Shown here piece after piece: positions 35,101 through 43,530 of a DNA stretch of 64,000 nt. Source of the DNA: Hufsiella arboris (lineage in GTDB: Bacteria > Bacteroidota > Bacteroidia > Sphingobacteriales > Sphingobacteriaceae); assembly GCF_009834875.1 (NCBI RefSeq), contig NZ_WVHT01000012.1, positions 27,609 through 91,608 of the forward strand, in the 5' to 3' direction. How positions within the stretch are numbered: position 1 is the stretch's first letter; every line of letters begins with the position of its first letter. The notes beneath the pieces are model-generated. The model was not told the DNA's origin, did no database searches, and saw only the letters and a program-made list of their open reading frames with translations. Position numbers and translations under genes: made by a program.

Positions 35101-35568
35101 ATCAAGAATCCGGAAGGGGTGTCATTGGAAAGAAGCTCCTTTAGCAGACCAACCAATGATCCTGGAAATTTCCGGTCGGCAGCCGCAGCAGTTGGTTTTG
35201 CAACGCCGGGTTATAGAAACTCACAATTTGTGGATGATGTAAATCCGGAAGACGAAGTTTCATTGTCGTCAAAAACATTTTCGCCAGATAATGACGGCTT
35301 TGAAGACGTGCTGAATATCAACTATAAGTTTCCGAATCCAGGAATGGTAGCGAACGTGATAATATATAACAGCCGCGGCGTTACTATCACACACCTCATT
35401 AAAAACATGACTCTTCCCGCAACGGGAATTTTTTCGTGGGACGGGCTAAATGAGAATCAACAAAAATCTGCAGTTGGTATATACTTTATGCAAATGGAGG
35501 TGTTCAACCTGAACGGAAAAGTTAAAAAATACACAAAGAGCTTTGCATTGGCCGCCAGATTGAATTAA
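32155..35568 (+). CDS. Large exported lamin-tail-domain protein with FlgD-like C terminus
   Basis: A 1137-residue exported protein from ATG 32155, with a signal peptide to about residue 18 (T-L-A-Q). Residues about 20-225 form a jelly-roll-like module. Three lamin-tail domains follow, each starting I-x-I-N/S-E-I/V-x-F-x-P. The first two (about 327-485 and 590-745) are clear duplicates sharing D-S-V-S-Y-S-D-x-W-Y-K-D-A-V-K and G-G-T-P-G-R. Ig-like bridges (C-terminal D-C-A/S-G motifs) lie between the domains. The last 90 residues are FlgD/CHU_C-like: F-S-P-D-N-D-G, and a W-D-G-L-N turn. It is surface-bound or secreted by inference; relatives include adhesins and nucleases, but no nuclease motif is seen. 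Confidence 0.85.
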   Translation: MKIYFVIALVLCSKITLAQLYETFDDGNFSTNPAWTGSNSSADFTVISDQLHSNSTTASSGFYLSTENSLATNCVWEFWCNLKFATSGSNYVDVYLISDKQDLQSAAVNGYFVRIGNTDDEVSLYRQSGPKSGAQKIIDGANGVVSSSTNNLIKVRVTRTSDNIFLLERDGTGTGTSYVSEGSVTDASFLSSSYFGIFIQQSTSSFFQKHFFDDIKINPIIIDSDPPKLISATASDSSHLIITFSEAVDTLSAKLVINYKLDNSTMPISVKLTSDPAQLILDFGRSFETGSHRITVLNVTDKAGNKISDLNKATFTYLKPYVAAWHDIVINEIFADPSPQIDLPSTEFIEIYNNSSHSVSLKNWKFSDPTNIAVLPDDSLKAGEYRILCAKADTAEFKRFGKVIGVSPWPSLNNSSDVIKLKNGNGITIDSVSYSDAWYKDAVKKQGGWSLERVDPKSVCQGNYNWTASVDSAGGTPGRQNSVFKKDYDLTDFKIESFRRPNDTTITVKLSKHLDTNTLLAEAFSSQPAINYKNISADSEGTLISLTHNLLTPGTNYSFNVIRLNDCSGKNLIASPAFLFTTPKSIPERTDTAKILISEIFADPSPEVGLPLVEYVELYNPGKDTIDLDGYSLNDATSKGVIKKVSIFPNSYLILCPATDSLQYKPFGKVGGLSPWPSLNNSSDQIVLKSFKGKLVDSVSYSDTWYKDAVKKQGGWSLEVINPDAACKNAQNWTASNDKSGGTPGRINSVFNKNQPEALKLLSATLTDNTTIRLNFNRLVDSISAVKLINYQVNNGLAAPGNAVLIGPDFQSIDLKFPSIKRGLSYKITVENLTDCAGSVISSGNNTAEFYYPFAIEKGEILINEVLFNPRPNGVDFVEIYNNSDKTFDLKELNIATIKSKDSIESVKQISGKSQLFKPKEYTVLASDIENIKAEYHTENSESFIKLSSMPSYNDDEGIIVLISNNQRIDQLNYSEKMHFPLIKNPEGVSLERSSFSRPTNDPGNFRSAAAAVGFATPGYRNSQFVDDVNPEDEVSLSSKTFSPDNDGFEDVLNINYKFPNPGMVANVIIYNSRGVTITHLIKNMTLPATGIFSWDGLNENQQKSAVGIYFMQMEVFNLNGKVKKYTKSFALAARLN

Positions 35569-35618
35569 ATCCTTCTTAGTTTTCAGCGGCATTCTCTTAC
35601 ATTTGCTATCCGAAAATT

Positions 35619-36563
35619 ATGGTGGAAACGATTTTAGTAATTGGAGCAAATGGCCAGATCGGTACGGAACTGGTAAATCATTTACGTCAGGTTTATGGCA
35701 GCAGCCAGGTGATAGCGTGCGATATTCGTCGCCCGGATTATGACATTAAGGATGCTGGACCATTTGAGTTTGTCAATGTTCTTGACAAAGAAAACCTCAA
35801 AACAATCTATCAAAAATATAAGCCTTCACAGGTTTATCTGCTGGCGGCCATCTTATCCGCAACTGGCGAACAGAATCCAAAGCTTGCCTGGGATCTGAAC
35901 ATGAACGGGCTTTTAAACGTCCTTGATTTTTGCCTGGAATATAAAACTCATAAGGTATACTGGCCGAGTTCGATTGCCGCTTTTGGACCAAATTCGCCGA
36001 AAGCTGACACGCCGCAATTTTGCACAATGGATCCAAATACAGTTTACGGAATCAGTAAACTGGCCGGCGAACGCTGGTGCGAATATTATCATCAAAAGCA
36101 TGGATTGGATATCCGCAGTTTACGGTATCCCGGACTGATAAGCTGGAAAGCCGCGCCCGGCGGAGGAACGACCGATTACGCCATACATATATTTCATGAT
36201 GCCTTAAAAAAAGGAACCTATACGAGTTTTTTATCGGCATCTACGGAACTACCAATGATGTACATGGATGACGCCATTCGCGGAACTATCGAATTGATGG
36301 AAGCTCCTGCAGAAAATATAAATGTTCGCTCGAGTTATAATTTTGCCGGAACAAGCTTTAATCCCGAACAATTAGCCGAAGAAATCCGAAAACATATTCC
36401 TGACTTTAAATTGGCGTATCTTGAAAATGATCCGCGGCAAGCGATCGCCGATAGCTGGCCACGATCAATAGATGATTCAGCAGCACAAACAGACTGGAAA
36501 TGGAAACCTGAGTTCAGTCTTGCTATAATGACAGAGAGTATGCTAACTAACTTAAAAAAATAA
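35619..36563 (+). CDS. SDR-type L-threonine 3-dehydrogenase (epimerase-like)
   Basis: An NAD-dependent oxidation of threonine at C3, the first step of the 2-amino-3-ketobutyrate route. It is an extended SDR of 314 residues. The nucleotide motif is G-A-N-G-Q-I-G (8-14), with S-S-I-A-A-F-G-P as the Ser region and Y-G-I-S-K as catalytic Tyr/Lys. R-Y-P-G-L-I-S-W followed by P-G-G-G-T-T-D-Y-A is diagnostic for the UDP-galactose-4-epimerase-like threonine dehydrogenases of Bacteroidota, and separates it from GalE. The zinc-containing MDR Tdh is unrelated. YebC starts 9 bp after its stop, so the pair is probably cotranscribed. Confidence 0.88.
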   Translation: MVETILVIGANGQIGTELVNHLRQVYGSSQVIACDIRRPDYDIKDAGPFEFVNVLDKENLKTIYQKYKPSQVYLLAAILSATGEQNPKLAWDLNMNGLLNVLDFCLEYKTHKVYWPSSIAAFGPNSPKADTPQFCTMDPNTVYGISKLAGERWCEYYHQKHGLDIRSLRYPGLISWKAAPGGGTTDYAIHIFHDALKKGTYTSFLSASTELPMMYMDDAIRGTIELMEAPAENINVRSSYNFAGTSFNPEQLAEEIRKHIPDFKLAYLENDPRQAIADSWPRSIDDSAAQTDWKWKPEFSLAIMTESMLTNLKK

Positions 36564-36572
36564 AATCTGAAT

Positions 36573-37295
36573 ATGGGAAGAGCATTTGAATTCCGTAAAG
36601 AAAGAAAATTTAAAAGATGGGCTAAAATGGCCGTTCAGTTTACGCGCCTAGGCAAGGAGATTGCCATGGCCGTAAAGGCAGGTGGTCCAAATCCTGATAC
36701 AAACTCACGTCTTCGTACAGCTATTCAAAACTCTAAGGCTGTAAATATGCCTAAAGACCGGGTTGAGGCAGCTATTAAACGTGCTTCAAGCAAAGATGCA
36801 GGTGATTACGAGGAACTGGTTTACGAAGGATACGCGCCGCATGGTGTTGCTGTTTTGGTTGAAACCGCAACCGACAATACAAATCGTACCGTTGCCAATG
36901 TTCGTAGTTACTTTACTAAAGTTGGCGGGTCGTTAGGCAAAACAGGATCATTGGATTTTATTTTCAGCCGCAAATCAATTTTTCGTTTTGAGCCGGGAGA
37001 GTTTGACCTGGAGGAGCTGGAATTAGAATTAATTGATGCGGGTTTGGAAGAAATCTACGTGGAGTCAGACGAGGAAGGGCATGACGTTGCCGTAGTTCAA
37101 ACTTCATTCGAAGATTTCGGAACCATGCAGAAAGCTTTGGAAGAAAAAGGCATCGAGGTGAAAAGCGCGAAGCTTGAGCGAATTCCACTATCTACGACCG
37201 ACGTTAGTGAAGATATGGCCGGAGACGTTTTGAAGTTGATTGATAAGCTGGAAGAGGACGACGATGTTCAGGCGGTTTATCATAATATGGCGTAG
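36573..37295 (+). CDS. YebC/PmpR-family protein
   Basis: A 240-residue member of the YebC/TACO1 family, a set of proteins described as DNA-binding regulators and, more recently, as factors that relieve ribosome stalling at proline runs. The N terminus M-G-R-A-F-E-F-R-K-E-R-K-F-K-R-W is the Bacteroidota form, then T-R-L-G-K-E-I-A-M-A-V-K-x-G-G-P-x-P. Later signature blocks are N-M-P-K-D-R-V-E-A-A-I-K-R-A and G-S-L-G-K-T-G-S-L-D-F-I-F. The three-domain length is normal. It follows the threonine dehydrogenase gene closely. Confidence 0.94.
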   Translation: MGRAFEFRKERKFKRWAKMAVQFTRLGKEIAMAVKAGGPNPDTNSRLRTAIQNSKAVNMPKDRVEAAIKRASSKDAGDYEELVYEGYAPHGVAVLVETATDNTNRTVANVRSYFTKVGGSLGKTGSLDFIFSRKSIFRFEPGEFDLEELELELIDAGLEEIYVESDEEGHDVAVVQTSFEDFGTMQKALEEKGIEVKSAKLERIPLSTTDVSEDMAGDVLKLIDKLEEDDDVQAVYHNMA

Positions 37296-37357
37296 GAATT
37301 CTTAATTTTCGATACTAGTGCAGCGATAGGTTAGATGGCATTTATGATTGATTTGTT

Positions 37358-37673
37358 ATGAAAATGAATGGTTTTGCTGCTATCATTAGGTAGTCCCGCT
37401 TTTCCCTGCAAATCCTCAGTCGTACCTCCTTCCGGGTTTTCCGATACAATCGGGTTTAAAATGAATGGAACTGCAATAACCCGACAAGCCGCCAATTCAT
37501 GTATTGGTAATTAATAGGTTTTCGACTTTCGTCATGGCGGAACAGAACTGTAATAAACCCGGTTGAAGCGGTTACCCCGGAACGAAGCGGTGGAAAGTGC
37601 GAAAGAGTGAGGAGTAATAGCAAAAAACGGGGCTGCCGGAACCGATGAAATATGTGTCATTGCTTTCCAAAAA
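37358..37673. repeat. Foldback intergenic repeat, copy F
   Basis: A copy of about 315 bp between yebC and the 37787 gene. It starts near ATGAAAATGAATGG, then GGTAGTCCCGCTTTT, and the left arm ends CGATACAATCGGGTTTAAAATG. The right arm reads TAATAAACCCGGTTGAAGCG, GTTACCCCGG, GAGGAGTAATAGC and ACGGGGCTGCCGGAACC, and ends CATTGCTTTCCAAAAA. The right arm is the inverse of the left arm of copy D (same second subtype), so this copy mixes the two subtypes. Confidence 0.75.
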
Positions 37674-37786
37674 TTATTAGCTTTAATCAATTGAATTTTA
37701 GAACCTGAACAATCACTAATTTTTAAACCCGTTGACAGGTTTGTGTATTCTCTCAACAGTATCTTTGTTAAATAAATCAATCTCCG

Positions 37787-38656
37787 TTGCTGACATTTGA
37801 AGAATTTTTCAGGAAGAAAAAAATAGACCTGGTTCAGTTGGAAGCAGCGGAACGGGTTTTGTATGATGAATTCAAATCAGAATATGCCCAAATGGGCGAA
37901 AAAAGCTTCGATCATACCAAGAAATTCTGGTTTAATAAACTTAGGCTTTCTTACCATTTAAAAGAGGAGCCAAAGCCGGCAAAAATTCTGATTCAAAGAA
38001 ATGAGCTTGCGCAACAAGCCGAGCCACTTGAATCACCTACTATCGACCAGACAGCAAACAAGAAAGAAGAACCGGAAACCCAGGGAAAACCGGCGTTTAA
38101 GCCGCGATTTAAACCTGGAATGACAAACGCCCAGTCACCTCCGGCGGAAGAAAATGTTACGGAAACTGAAAAAACGGCTAAACCAGTTGGTTTCACACCC
38201 AGATTTAAAATAAAGCCGGCAGATACAATTCAAGAGCCCATTGCAAAACCAGCGAGCGATGAGCAACCTGCCACAAGCAAACCCACCGGTTTTACTCCAC
38301 GCTTTAAAGCGGCTCTAAAAACGGAAGAGCAAGAAAGACTTCCGCCAACTGAAATTGATCGCAATACGTCAGAAAGGGACGAAACACCAGTTGATTCTGT
38401 TACCGAACAGGAAAAAAATACAGATCCTGGTAGTGAGCCCGCAGAATCGCCGAAACCGTCATACAAGCCAAAGTTTAATATGAAAAATATTAAGCCGAAG
38501 GAGGAAGCAGATCAGGATCAAACACCAGAAGCTGATAATCTAAAATCGGAAACCGGAACTGACGTACCGCCGTCTGAAGCAACAACAGAAGAATCAAAAC
38601 CTGCTTACAATCCGCGGTTTAACATGAAAAACATTAAACCGAAGCAGGAAGAATAA
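37787..38656 (+). CDS. Hypothetical protein with repeated PRF-MKNIKPK motifs (TTG start)
   Basis: A 289-residue protein starting at TTG 37787; no ATG lies nearby, and the sequence from this point reads L-T-F-E-E-F-F-R-K-K-K-I-D-L. The N-terminal about 65 residues are folded-looking, with E-K-S-F-D-H-T-K-K-F-W-F-N-K-L-R. The rest is Pro/Glu/Lys-rich and carries five degenerate copies of a short linear motif, K-P-x-(F/Y)-x-P-R/K-F-(N/K). The last two copies continue as M-K-N-I-K-P-K. I recall similar conserved genes in Pedobacter without a function. The spaced motifs suggest a disordered multivalent binder, which is inference. Confidence 0.75.
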   Translation: MLTFEEFFRKKKIDLVQLEAAERVLYDEFKSEYAQMGEKSFDHTKKFWFNKLRLSYHLKEEPKPAKILIQRNELAQQAEPLESPTIDQTANKKEEPETQGKPAFKPRFKPGMTNAQSPPAEENVTETEKTAKPVGFTPRFKIKPADTIQEPIAKPASDEQPATSKPTGFTPRFKAALKTEEQERLPPTEIDRNTSERDETPVDSVTEQEKNTDPGSEPAESPKPSYKPKFNMKNIKPKEEADQDQTPEADNLKSETGTDVPPSEATTEESKPAYNPRFNMKNIKPKQEE

Positions 38657-38661
38657 GGCCG

Positions 38662-39447
38662 CTATTTTTTGTTTGAGAACAACCAGGGTAAAAACCCAGG
38701 TTCCGCAAAGGCGCTGTCCCAGCTATTATGATTGTCGTTTGGATAAATGGTATATTGAACGTCAGCTTTTCTCTTTTTAAGTTCATCAACAATCACTTTG
38801 CTGTACTCGGGCGCAACAACATCATCCTTAGCTCCGTGAAAAAACCAAAGCGGGATTTTCCGGTATTTTTTTACGTTAGCAGGGTTGTCCCCGCCGCAAA
38901 TCACGAAACCGGCCGCAAACCATTTTGGTTCACGTTTCAGAATATCAAGGGTGCCCATACCTCCCATAGACAAACCACCAACATACACACGATCTTCGTC
39001 GACAAAAGGTTTATCGCGTAATTTTCCAACAAGGCCAATAAGCGTTGACATTGACTTTGTTGGCTCACCGCCTTCCGGGAAATCAAAATAACGCTTGCCC
39101 AGACTGTCAGTTTTAAAAATTACGTTTGACCAAAATCCATCTTTCGGGCATTGCGGAAATACAACGATGGCTGGAAAATCTTTCCTGACAGAATCCTTTA
39201 AAAACAAGTCGCCACCATGGACAAGCTGAGCCTGATTATCATTACCGCGTTCTCCGCTGCCGTGCAGCACAATCAGTAAAGGATATTTTTTCGATGCGTT
39301 GAATTTCTCAGGAAATAAGATACGGTAAGGGAGAGTGTCGATTCCTGTTACGAAAGTTGAAGCCTCATAGGACGCTGGTTTCTGAGCTTTGGCAATACCG
39401 GCGAGCAGCACAAAAACTGCCGCCAGTATTTGAAATGTTTTTTTCAT
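38662..39447 (-). CDS. Exported serine esterase/peptidase (alpha/beta hydrolase, COG4099-like)
   Basis: A 261-residue exported alpha/beta hydrolase. A signal peptide covers about 1-21 (G-I-A-K-A-Q). The fold shows L-L-I-V-L-H-G-S-G-E-R-G (oxyanion region), the nucleophile elbow G-L-S-M-G-G (about 160-165), an Asp in F-F-H-G-A-K-D-D-V-V and the His in N-D-N-H-N-S-W. Relatives are polyester depolymerase-like esterases and putative peptidases. Its placement 30 bp after the GH3 gene on the same strand makes it a likely last member of the PUL operon, for example removing ester decorations. Confidence 0.82.
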   Translation of the reverse strand: MKKTFQILAAVFVLLAGIAKAQKPASYEASTFVTGIDTLPYRILFPEKFNASKKYPLLIVLHGSGERGNDNQAQLVHGGDLFLKDSVRKDFPAIVVFPQCPKDGFWSNVIFKTDSLGKRYFDFPEGGEPTKSMSTLIGLVGKLRDKPFVDEDRVYVGGLSMGGMGTLDILKREPKWFAAGFVICGGDNPANVKKYRKIPLWFFHGAKDDVVAPEYSKVIVDELKKRKADVQYTIYPNDNHNSWDSAFAEPGFLPWLFSNKK

Positions 39448-39477
39448 TTGATCTTTAGGTTGTTTTTACCCGGATGA

Positions 39478-41778
39478 TCATTTTACCAATTTAAAATCTG
39501 CTTCCTTTACATCGCGCGAATTGGTTCCTACAAAAACCTTAAAATCGCCAGGCTCAGACACATACTTTAAATCGTTATTGTAAAATCTCAAATCCGATTC
39601 TCGTAACGTAAAAGTAACGGTTTGAGTTTCACCTGCCTTCAAAAATATTTTTTTAAATGCCTTTAATTCTTTGACGGGCCTGCTGATCGAACCAACTAAA
39701 TCACGTGTATAAAGCTGAACGACTTCTTCCCCGTTATACTTTCCTGCGTTAGTAACAGGAACGGTAACACTAAGTGTACCTGTTGGACTGAGTGTACTGG
39801 TGCTCAACTTTAAATTACCATAATTGAAGCTTGTATAACTTAAGCCGTAGCCAAAAGGATAAAGCGGATCGTTGCTAACATCGAGATAATTAGACCGGAA
39901 TTTAGAAAACCACTTCCCATCTGCCAGCGGGCGTCCTGTATTTTTGTGGCTGTAGTAAAGCGGTATTTGTCCGACATTCTGCGGAAAAGTGGCTGTTAAC
40001 TTTCCGGAGGGATTTACATCACCGAACAAAACATCGGAAATTGCCCGTGCAGATTCTGTGCCGCCAAACCAAACGTTTAAAATAGCGGGCACATGTTCAC
40101 TTTCCCATTTAATGGTCATAGGCCTACCAGCAAATAACACGAGTACGATAGGCTTACCCGTCGTAAGCAATGCTTCAAGTAAATGCCGCTGAGTTTCGGG
40201 AATACCGATATCGCTCCTGCTGGATGCCTCGCCACTCATTTCGGAACTTTCGCCTAATGCCGCAATTACCACATCGGCCTTTTTAGCAATATTGACCGCA
40301 TCTTTGATGATCTCCTCTTCGGGGCGATCGTCACGTTTGATCTCGCGACCGAACATTGTAGCATTTGCCTGCAATGTGGCATCGGCGGCCAGGTTAGCAC
40401 CTGCGCTATGCAATATCTTCACATTTGACCCTGACACTTCTGTCAGGCCTTCCAGCAATGACTTTGTATTTTGAAGATCTGAATTTACACTCCAGGTGCC
40501 TACCATATTTGCTCTTGTGTCAGAAAGCGGGCCGATCAAAGCAATTGTTCCCGACCGTTTTAAAGGTAAAAGCTGGTTTTCATTTTTCAGCAGCACATAA
40601 CTTTTGGCAGCTGCTTCACGGGCAACCTTAAGATTTTCAGGAGTTAAGATTTCACTTTTTGCTCGTTCCTCACTGCAATAACGATAAGGGTCATCGAATA
40701 ATCCCAGTTTATATTTTGTTTCGAGCACTAACCTGCAGGCATTATCGATTTGCGCAAGCGTCACTTTCCCTTCGGATAACGATTTTTTGAGCGTTGTCAG
40801 GAAGCCTTCCCCAACCATATCCATATCTACTCCCGCTTTTAAAGACAGGGCAGACACGGTTTGCAGATCGCCAAGGCCATGATCGATCAGTTCGTTCACC
40901 GCTGTATAATCAGTTACAACGAGGCCTTTAAATCCCCACTGATTACGAAGCAAATCTGTCATCAACCATTTGTTGGCCGTTGCCGGAACGCCGTTAATGT
41001 CGTTAAATGAAGTCATGATGCTTCCGGATCCGGCGTCGATTGCTGCTTTGTAGGGTGGTAAATATTCGTTATACATCCTGTTTAAACTCATATCGGTAGT
41101 ATTGTAGTCGCGACCAGCTTCCGCAGCTCCATACAACGCAAAGTGTTTCACACAAGCCATGATCGTATTATTTTTGGCCAGATCGTCGCCCTGGTAACCT
41201 TTCACCATTGCCCTGGCGATCTGTGATCCCAGCCAGGTATCTTCGCCATTCCCTTCTGAGATACGGCCCCATCGTGGATCACGGGAAATGTCGACCATTG
41301 GCGAGAATGTCCAGTTCAAACCGTCGGCGCTCGCTTCGATTGCAGCAATGCGGGCCGTTTTTTCTATCAATGGAAGATCCCAGCTGCATGACAACGCTAA
41401 CGGGATTGGAAAGGTCGTTTTGTAACCGTGAATTACATCCTGACCAAAAATTAATGGAATTTTTAAACGGCTTTCGTTAACAGCAATTTCCTGTGCCTTG
41501 CGAATCCGCTGTGGAGTAGTAAGACTGAAAATCCCTCCGATCTGGCCGTTCTTTATTTTACCCGATACGTTCGTGCTAACGACAGAGCCTGTTGTGGCTT
41601 CGCCACCCGTAACAAGATTTAGCTGTCCTATCTTCTCATCAAGTGTCATCTTCTTTAAAAGCGTTGACACGAATTGGTTCATCTTCAGAGTGCCTGATGT
41701 GGCATTTTTCGTTTGCGTAAAGCCCTGATGCGACAGGATAATCGCTGCTATTGCCAGGACTTTCTTTCCGTATTTCAT
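39478..41778 (-). CDS. bglX: GH3 beta-glucosidase
   Basis: An exo-acting beta-glucosidase of 766 residues, the usual size for BglX-type GH3. A signal peptide covers about 1-21. The (beta/alpha)8 domain contains K-H-F (211-213) and the nucleophile Asp290 in V-V-T-D-Y. The alpha/beta sandwich holds the G-E-S-S-E-M-S-G-E-A-S-S-R loop where the acid/base Glu lies. A C-terminal fibronectin III-like domain ends with L-R-F-Y-N-N-D. Periplasmic, it should split oligosaccharides imported by SusC. In sophorooligosaccharide loci such GH3s act on beta-1,2 linkages; the linkage cannot be read from sequence. It follows the GH43 gene by 5 bp. Confidence 0.93.
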   Translation of the reverse strand: MKYGKKVLAIAAIILSHQGFTQTKNATSGTLKMNQFVSTLLKKMTLDEKIGQLNLVTGGEATTGSVVSTNVSGKIKNGQIGGIFSLTTPQRIRKAQEIAVNESRLKIPLIFGQDVIHGYKTTFPIPLALSCSWDLPLIEKTARIAAIEASADGLNWTFSPMVDISRDPRWGRISEGNGEDTWLGSQIARAMVKGYQGDDLAKNNTIMACVKHFALYGAAEAGRDYNTTDMSLNRMYNEYLPPYKAAIDAGSGSIMTSFNDINGVPATANKWLMTDLLRNQWGFKGLVVTDYTAVNELIDHGLGDLQTVSALSLKAGVDMDMVGEGFLTTLKKSLSEGKVTLAQIDNACRLVLETKYKLGLFDDPYRYCSEERAKSEILTPENLKVAREAAAKSYVLLKNENQLLPLKRSGTIALIGPLSDTRANMVGTWSVNSDLQNTKSLLEGLTEVSGSNVKILHSAGANLAADATLQANATMFGREIKRDDRPEEEIIKDAVNIAKKADVVIAALGESSEMSGEASSRSDIGIPETQRHLLEALLTTGKPIVLVLFAGRPMTIKWESEHVPAILNVWFGGTESARAISDVLFGDVNPSGKLTATFPQNVGQIPLYYSHKNTGRPLADGKWFSKFRSNYLDVSNDPLYPFGYGLSYTSFNYGNLKLSTSTLSPTGTLSVTVPVTNAGKYNGEEVVQLYTRDLVGSISRPVKELKAFKKIFLKAGETQTVTFTLRESDLRFYNNDLKYVSEPGDFKVFVGTNSRDVKEADFKLVK

Positions 41779-41783
41779 AATAG

Positions 41784-43529
41784 TTATTTAGATTCAATGA
41801 TTTTTGTCCGTGTCGAAACACCGTTTTCGTTTATAGCCTCTATGGTAAAATAATATGGTTGATCCTTGTCCATTGCCTTGAAGTAGTATTCATTTGCGTC
41901 GTATACCATAATGCAGTTGTACAGCTTATCCGGTTCAGTACCGGTGTAAATATTGTAAGCATAAGCGTTATCAACCGGATACCATTTTAACCAGGCACTC
42001 CGCTTGTCTTTCTCGGTACGCAGAACGATAAATCCTTTTACAGAATCCGGCTTCGGCCCACCGCCATTACCAAATACACGCAAACCGCAAACCGCAAATT
42101 TCCCGGTAGGCATATGAATGTTTTCCAATCTGATATAACGGGTTCTTACAGGCTTAGCTAACTCGACATAATCATGCGGTACATCCGTTTTATTTGCACT
42201 TTTATCAACGAGCACTTTCCAGTTTTTACCGTCAGCCGATTCGTAAAGTTTATACTGGTGAAAGATATTGGTTTGCTTGCCAAGAAACTCAGCATCCTGG
42301 TCGGCGTAATTAATCTGAACAGCTCGTACTGTCGCGAGCGAGCCAAGGTCAGTTTGGATCCATTCTCCCCTGTTTCCTGATGCCGCGCTCCAATAAGTTT
42401 TTATGTTTTCATCAACCGCGTTATTTGCGCTAAAACTTCCTAAAGTTGATGACACCTGAACTGGCTTTTTATAATTCAGCAGCATCCAGCCGGTGAATTT
42501 ACTTTTCAAATGATCTTCTTTTCCTGATGGCAGATAGGTTGGATAATCGCCAAAAGCGGCATCCATGTACATAACATCGTCCTTGTCAAAACCGGCCGGC
42601 CAAATCCCGATTCGTCGTTCGAAATTATTCTTCACAGAGATCACCATTGTCGAAACGTGCCAGTAGTTATTGAAATTATCCTGAAATGTCGCGCCATGGC
42701 CTGCGCCACGTGCAAATCCACCTGACTTATAGCTAAACGGCATCGACTGCGGAATAAAGGGACCAAGCGGCGATTCGCCTACAATTACTCCGTCGGCATA
42801 ACCACTAAATTCGGTACCCGGAGCGCCATATTGCAAATAATACTTACCGTTATGTTTGGTCATCCAGGCACCTTCCATAAACGGATCAAGAAACGTGTCA
42901 TCCAGGTATTCTCCGAAGCGCTGCCAGCCGTATCTCCAGGGCTCGAGCAGATACATTTCCTTTCGATATCCTTTCAAGTGGAACGTTTTCGGATCAACTT
43001 CGGCACCATATAACGGATAGCGATTGCTGCTGCCATTGTACATGTAAAGTTTTTTGTCGTCATCAACAAAAAATGCCGGATCCCAACCGCCGGGTTCGAA
43101 ATCATGGATAGCTTCCTTCCAATCGTTTCCCTTCGGATTCGTGCTCATCCAGATGGGGAAATTACTGGTGTATGTTGAACCGAAAACCAGCATGGTATCG
43201 CCCTGTATCCAAACTGCAGGAGCACACAGATCATCGTAAACCTTGTGCTCCGGGCGCAGGAAATGACGAAAAACGAAATGCCAGTTACTCATATCGCTGC
43301 TCCACCAGTATCCCCATTGGTTGGTTGAAAAAAGATAGTAATCACCTTTGTACATCACGATCACCGGATCTGCTGTCGCCCGATGCCGGCCTGCTTCAGA
43401 AAAATTCGGAATGGGTGTATAGCCGTAATCGATATTAATGGGATTACAATATGTTTTATATTTATTCTGCGCCTGAACGAAGCCAGAAATCAAAAGGAAT
43501 ATTATCAGATTTGTTTTAAATAGCTTCAT
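41784..43529 (-). CDS. GH43-type glycoside hydrolase with discoidin (F5/8C) and Fn3-like domains
   Basis: An exported enzyme of 581 residues. A signal peptide covers about 1-20 (F-V-Q-A-Q). The five-bladed propeller shows the GH43 triad: Asp54 (T-A-D-P) as base, Asp150 (G-W-D-P) as pKa modulator and Glu219 (F-M-E-G-A) as acid. A discoidin domain follows (about 365-480, with Y-W-S-A-A-S-G-N-R-G-E-W-I-Q) and a fibronectin-like end (about 490-581). GH43 members usually hydrolyse arabinose or xylose linkages. Its place in a GH144/GH3 locus is unusual and suggests a decorated glucan or a GH43 subfamily of different specificity. It starts 1 bp after the preceding stop. Confidence 0.88.
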   Translation of the reverse strand: MKLFKTNLIIFLLISGFVQAQNKYKTYCNPINIDYGYTPIPNFSEAGRHRATADPVIVMYKGDYYLFSTNQWGYWWSSDMSNWHFVFRHFLRPEHKVYDDLCAPAVWIQGDTMLVFGSTYTSNFPIWMSTNPKGNDWKEAIHDFEPGGWDPAFFVDDDKKLYMYNGSSNRYPLYGAEVDPKTFHLKGYRKEMYLLEPWRYGWQRFGEYLDDTFLDPFMEGAWMTKHNGKYYLQYGAPGTEFSGYADGVIVGESPLGPFIPQSMPFSYKSGGFARGAGHGATFQDNFNNYWHVSTMVISVKNNFERRIGIWPAGFDKDDVMYMDAAFGDYPTYLPSGKEDHLKSKFTGWMLLNYKKPVQVSSTLGSFSANNAVDENIKTYWSAASGNRGEWIQTDLGSLATVRAVQINYADQDAEFLGKQTNIFHQYKLYESADGKNWKVLVDKSANKTDVPHDYVELAKPVRTRYIRLENIHMPTGKFAVCGLRVFGNGGGPKPDSVKGFIVLRTEKDKRSAWLKWYPVDNAYAYNIYTGTEPDKLYNCIMVYDANEYYFKAMDKDQPYYFTIEAINENGVSTRTKIIESK

Positions 43530-43530
43530 C

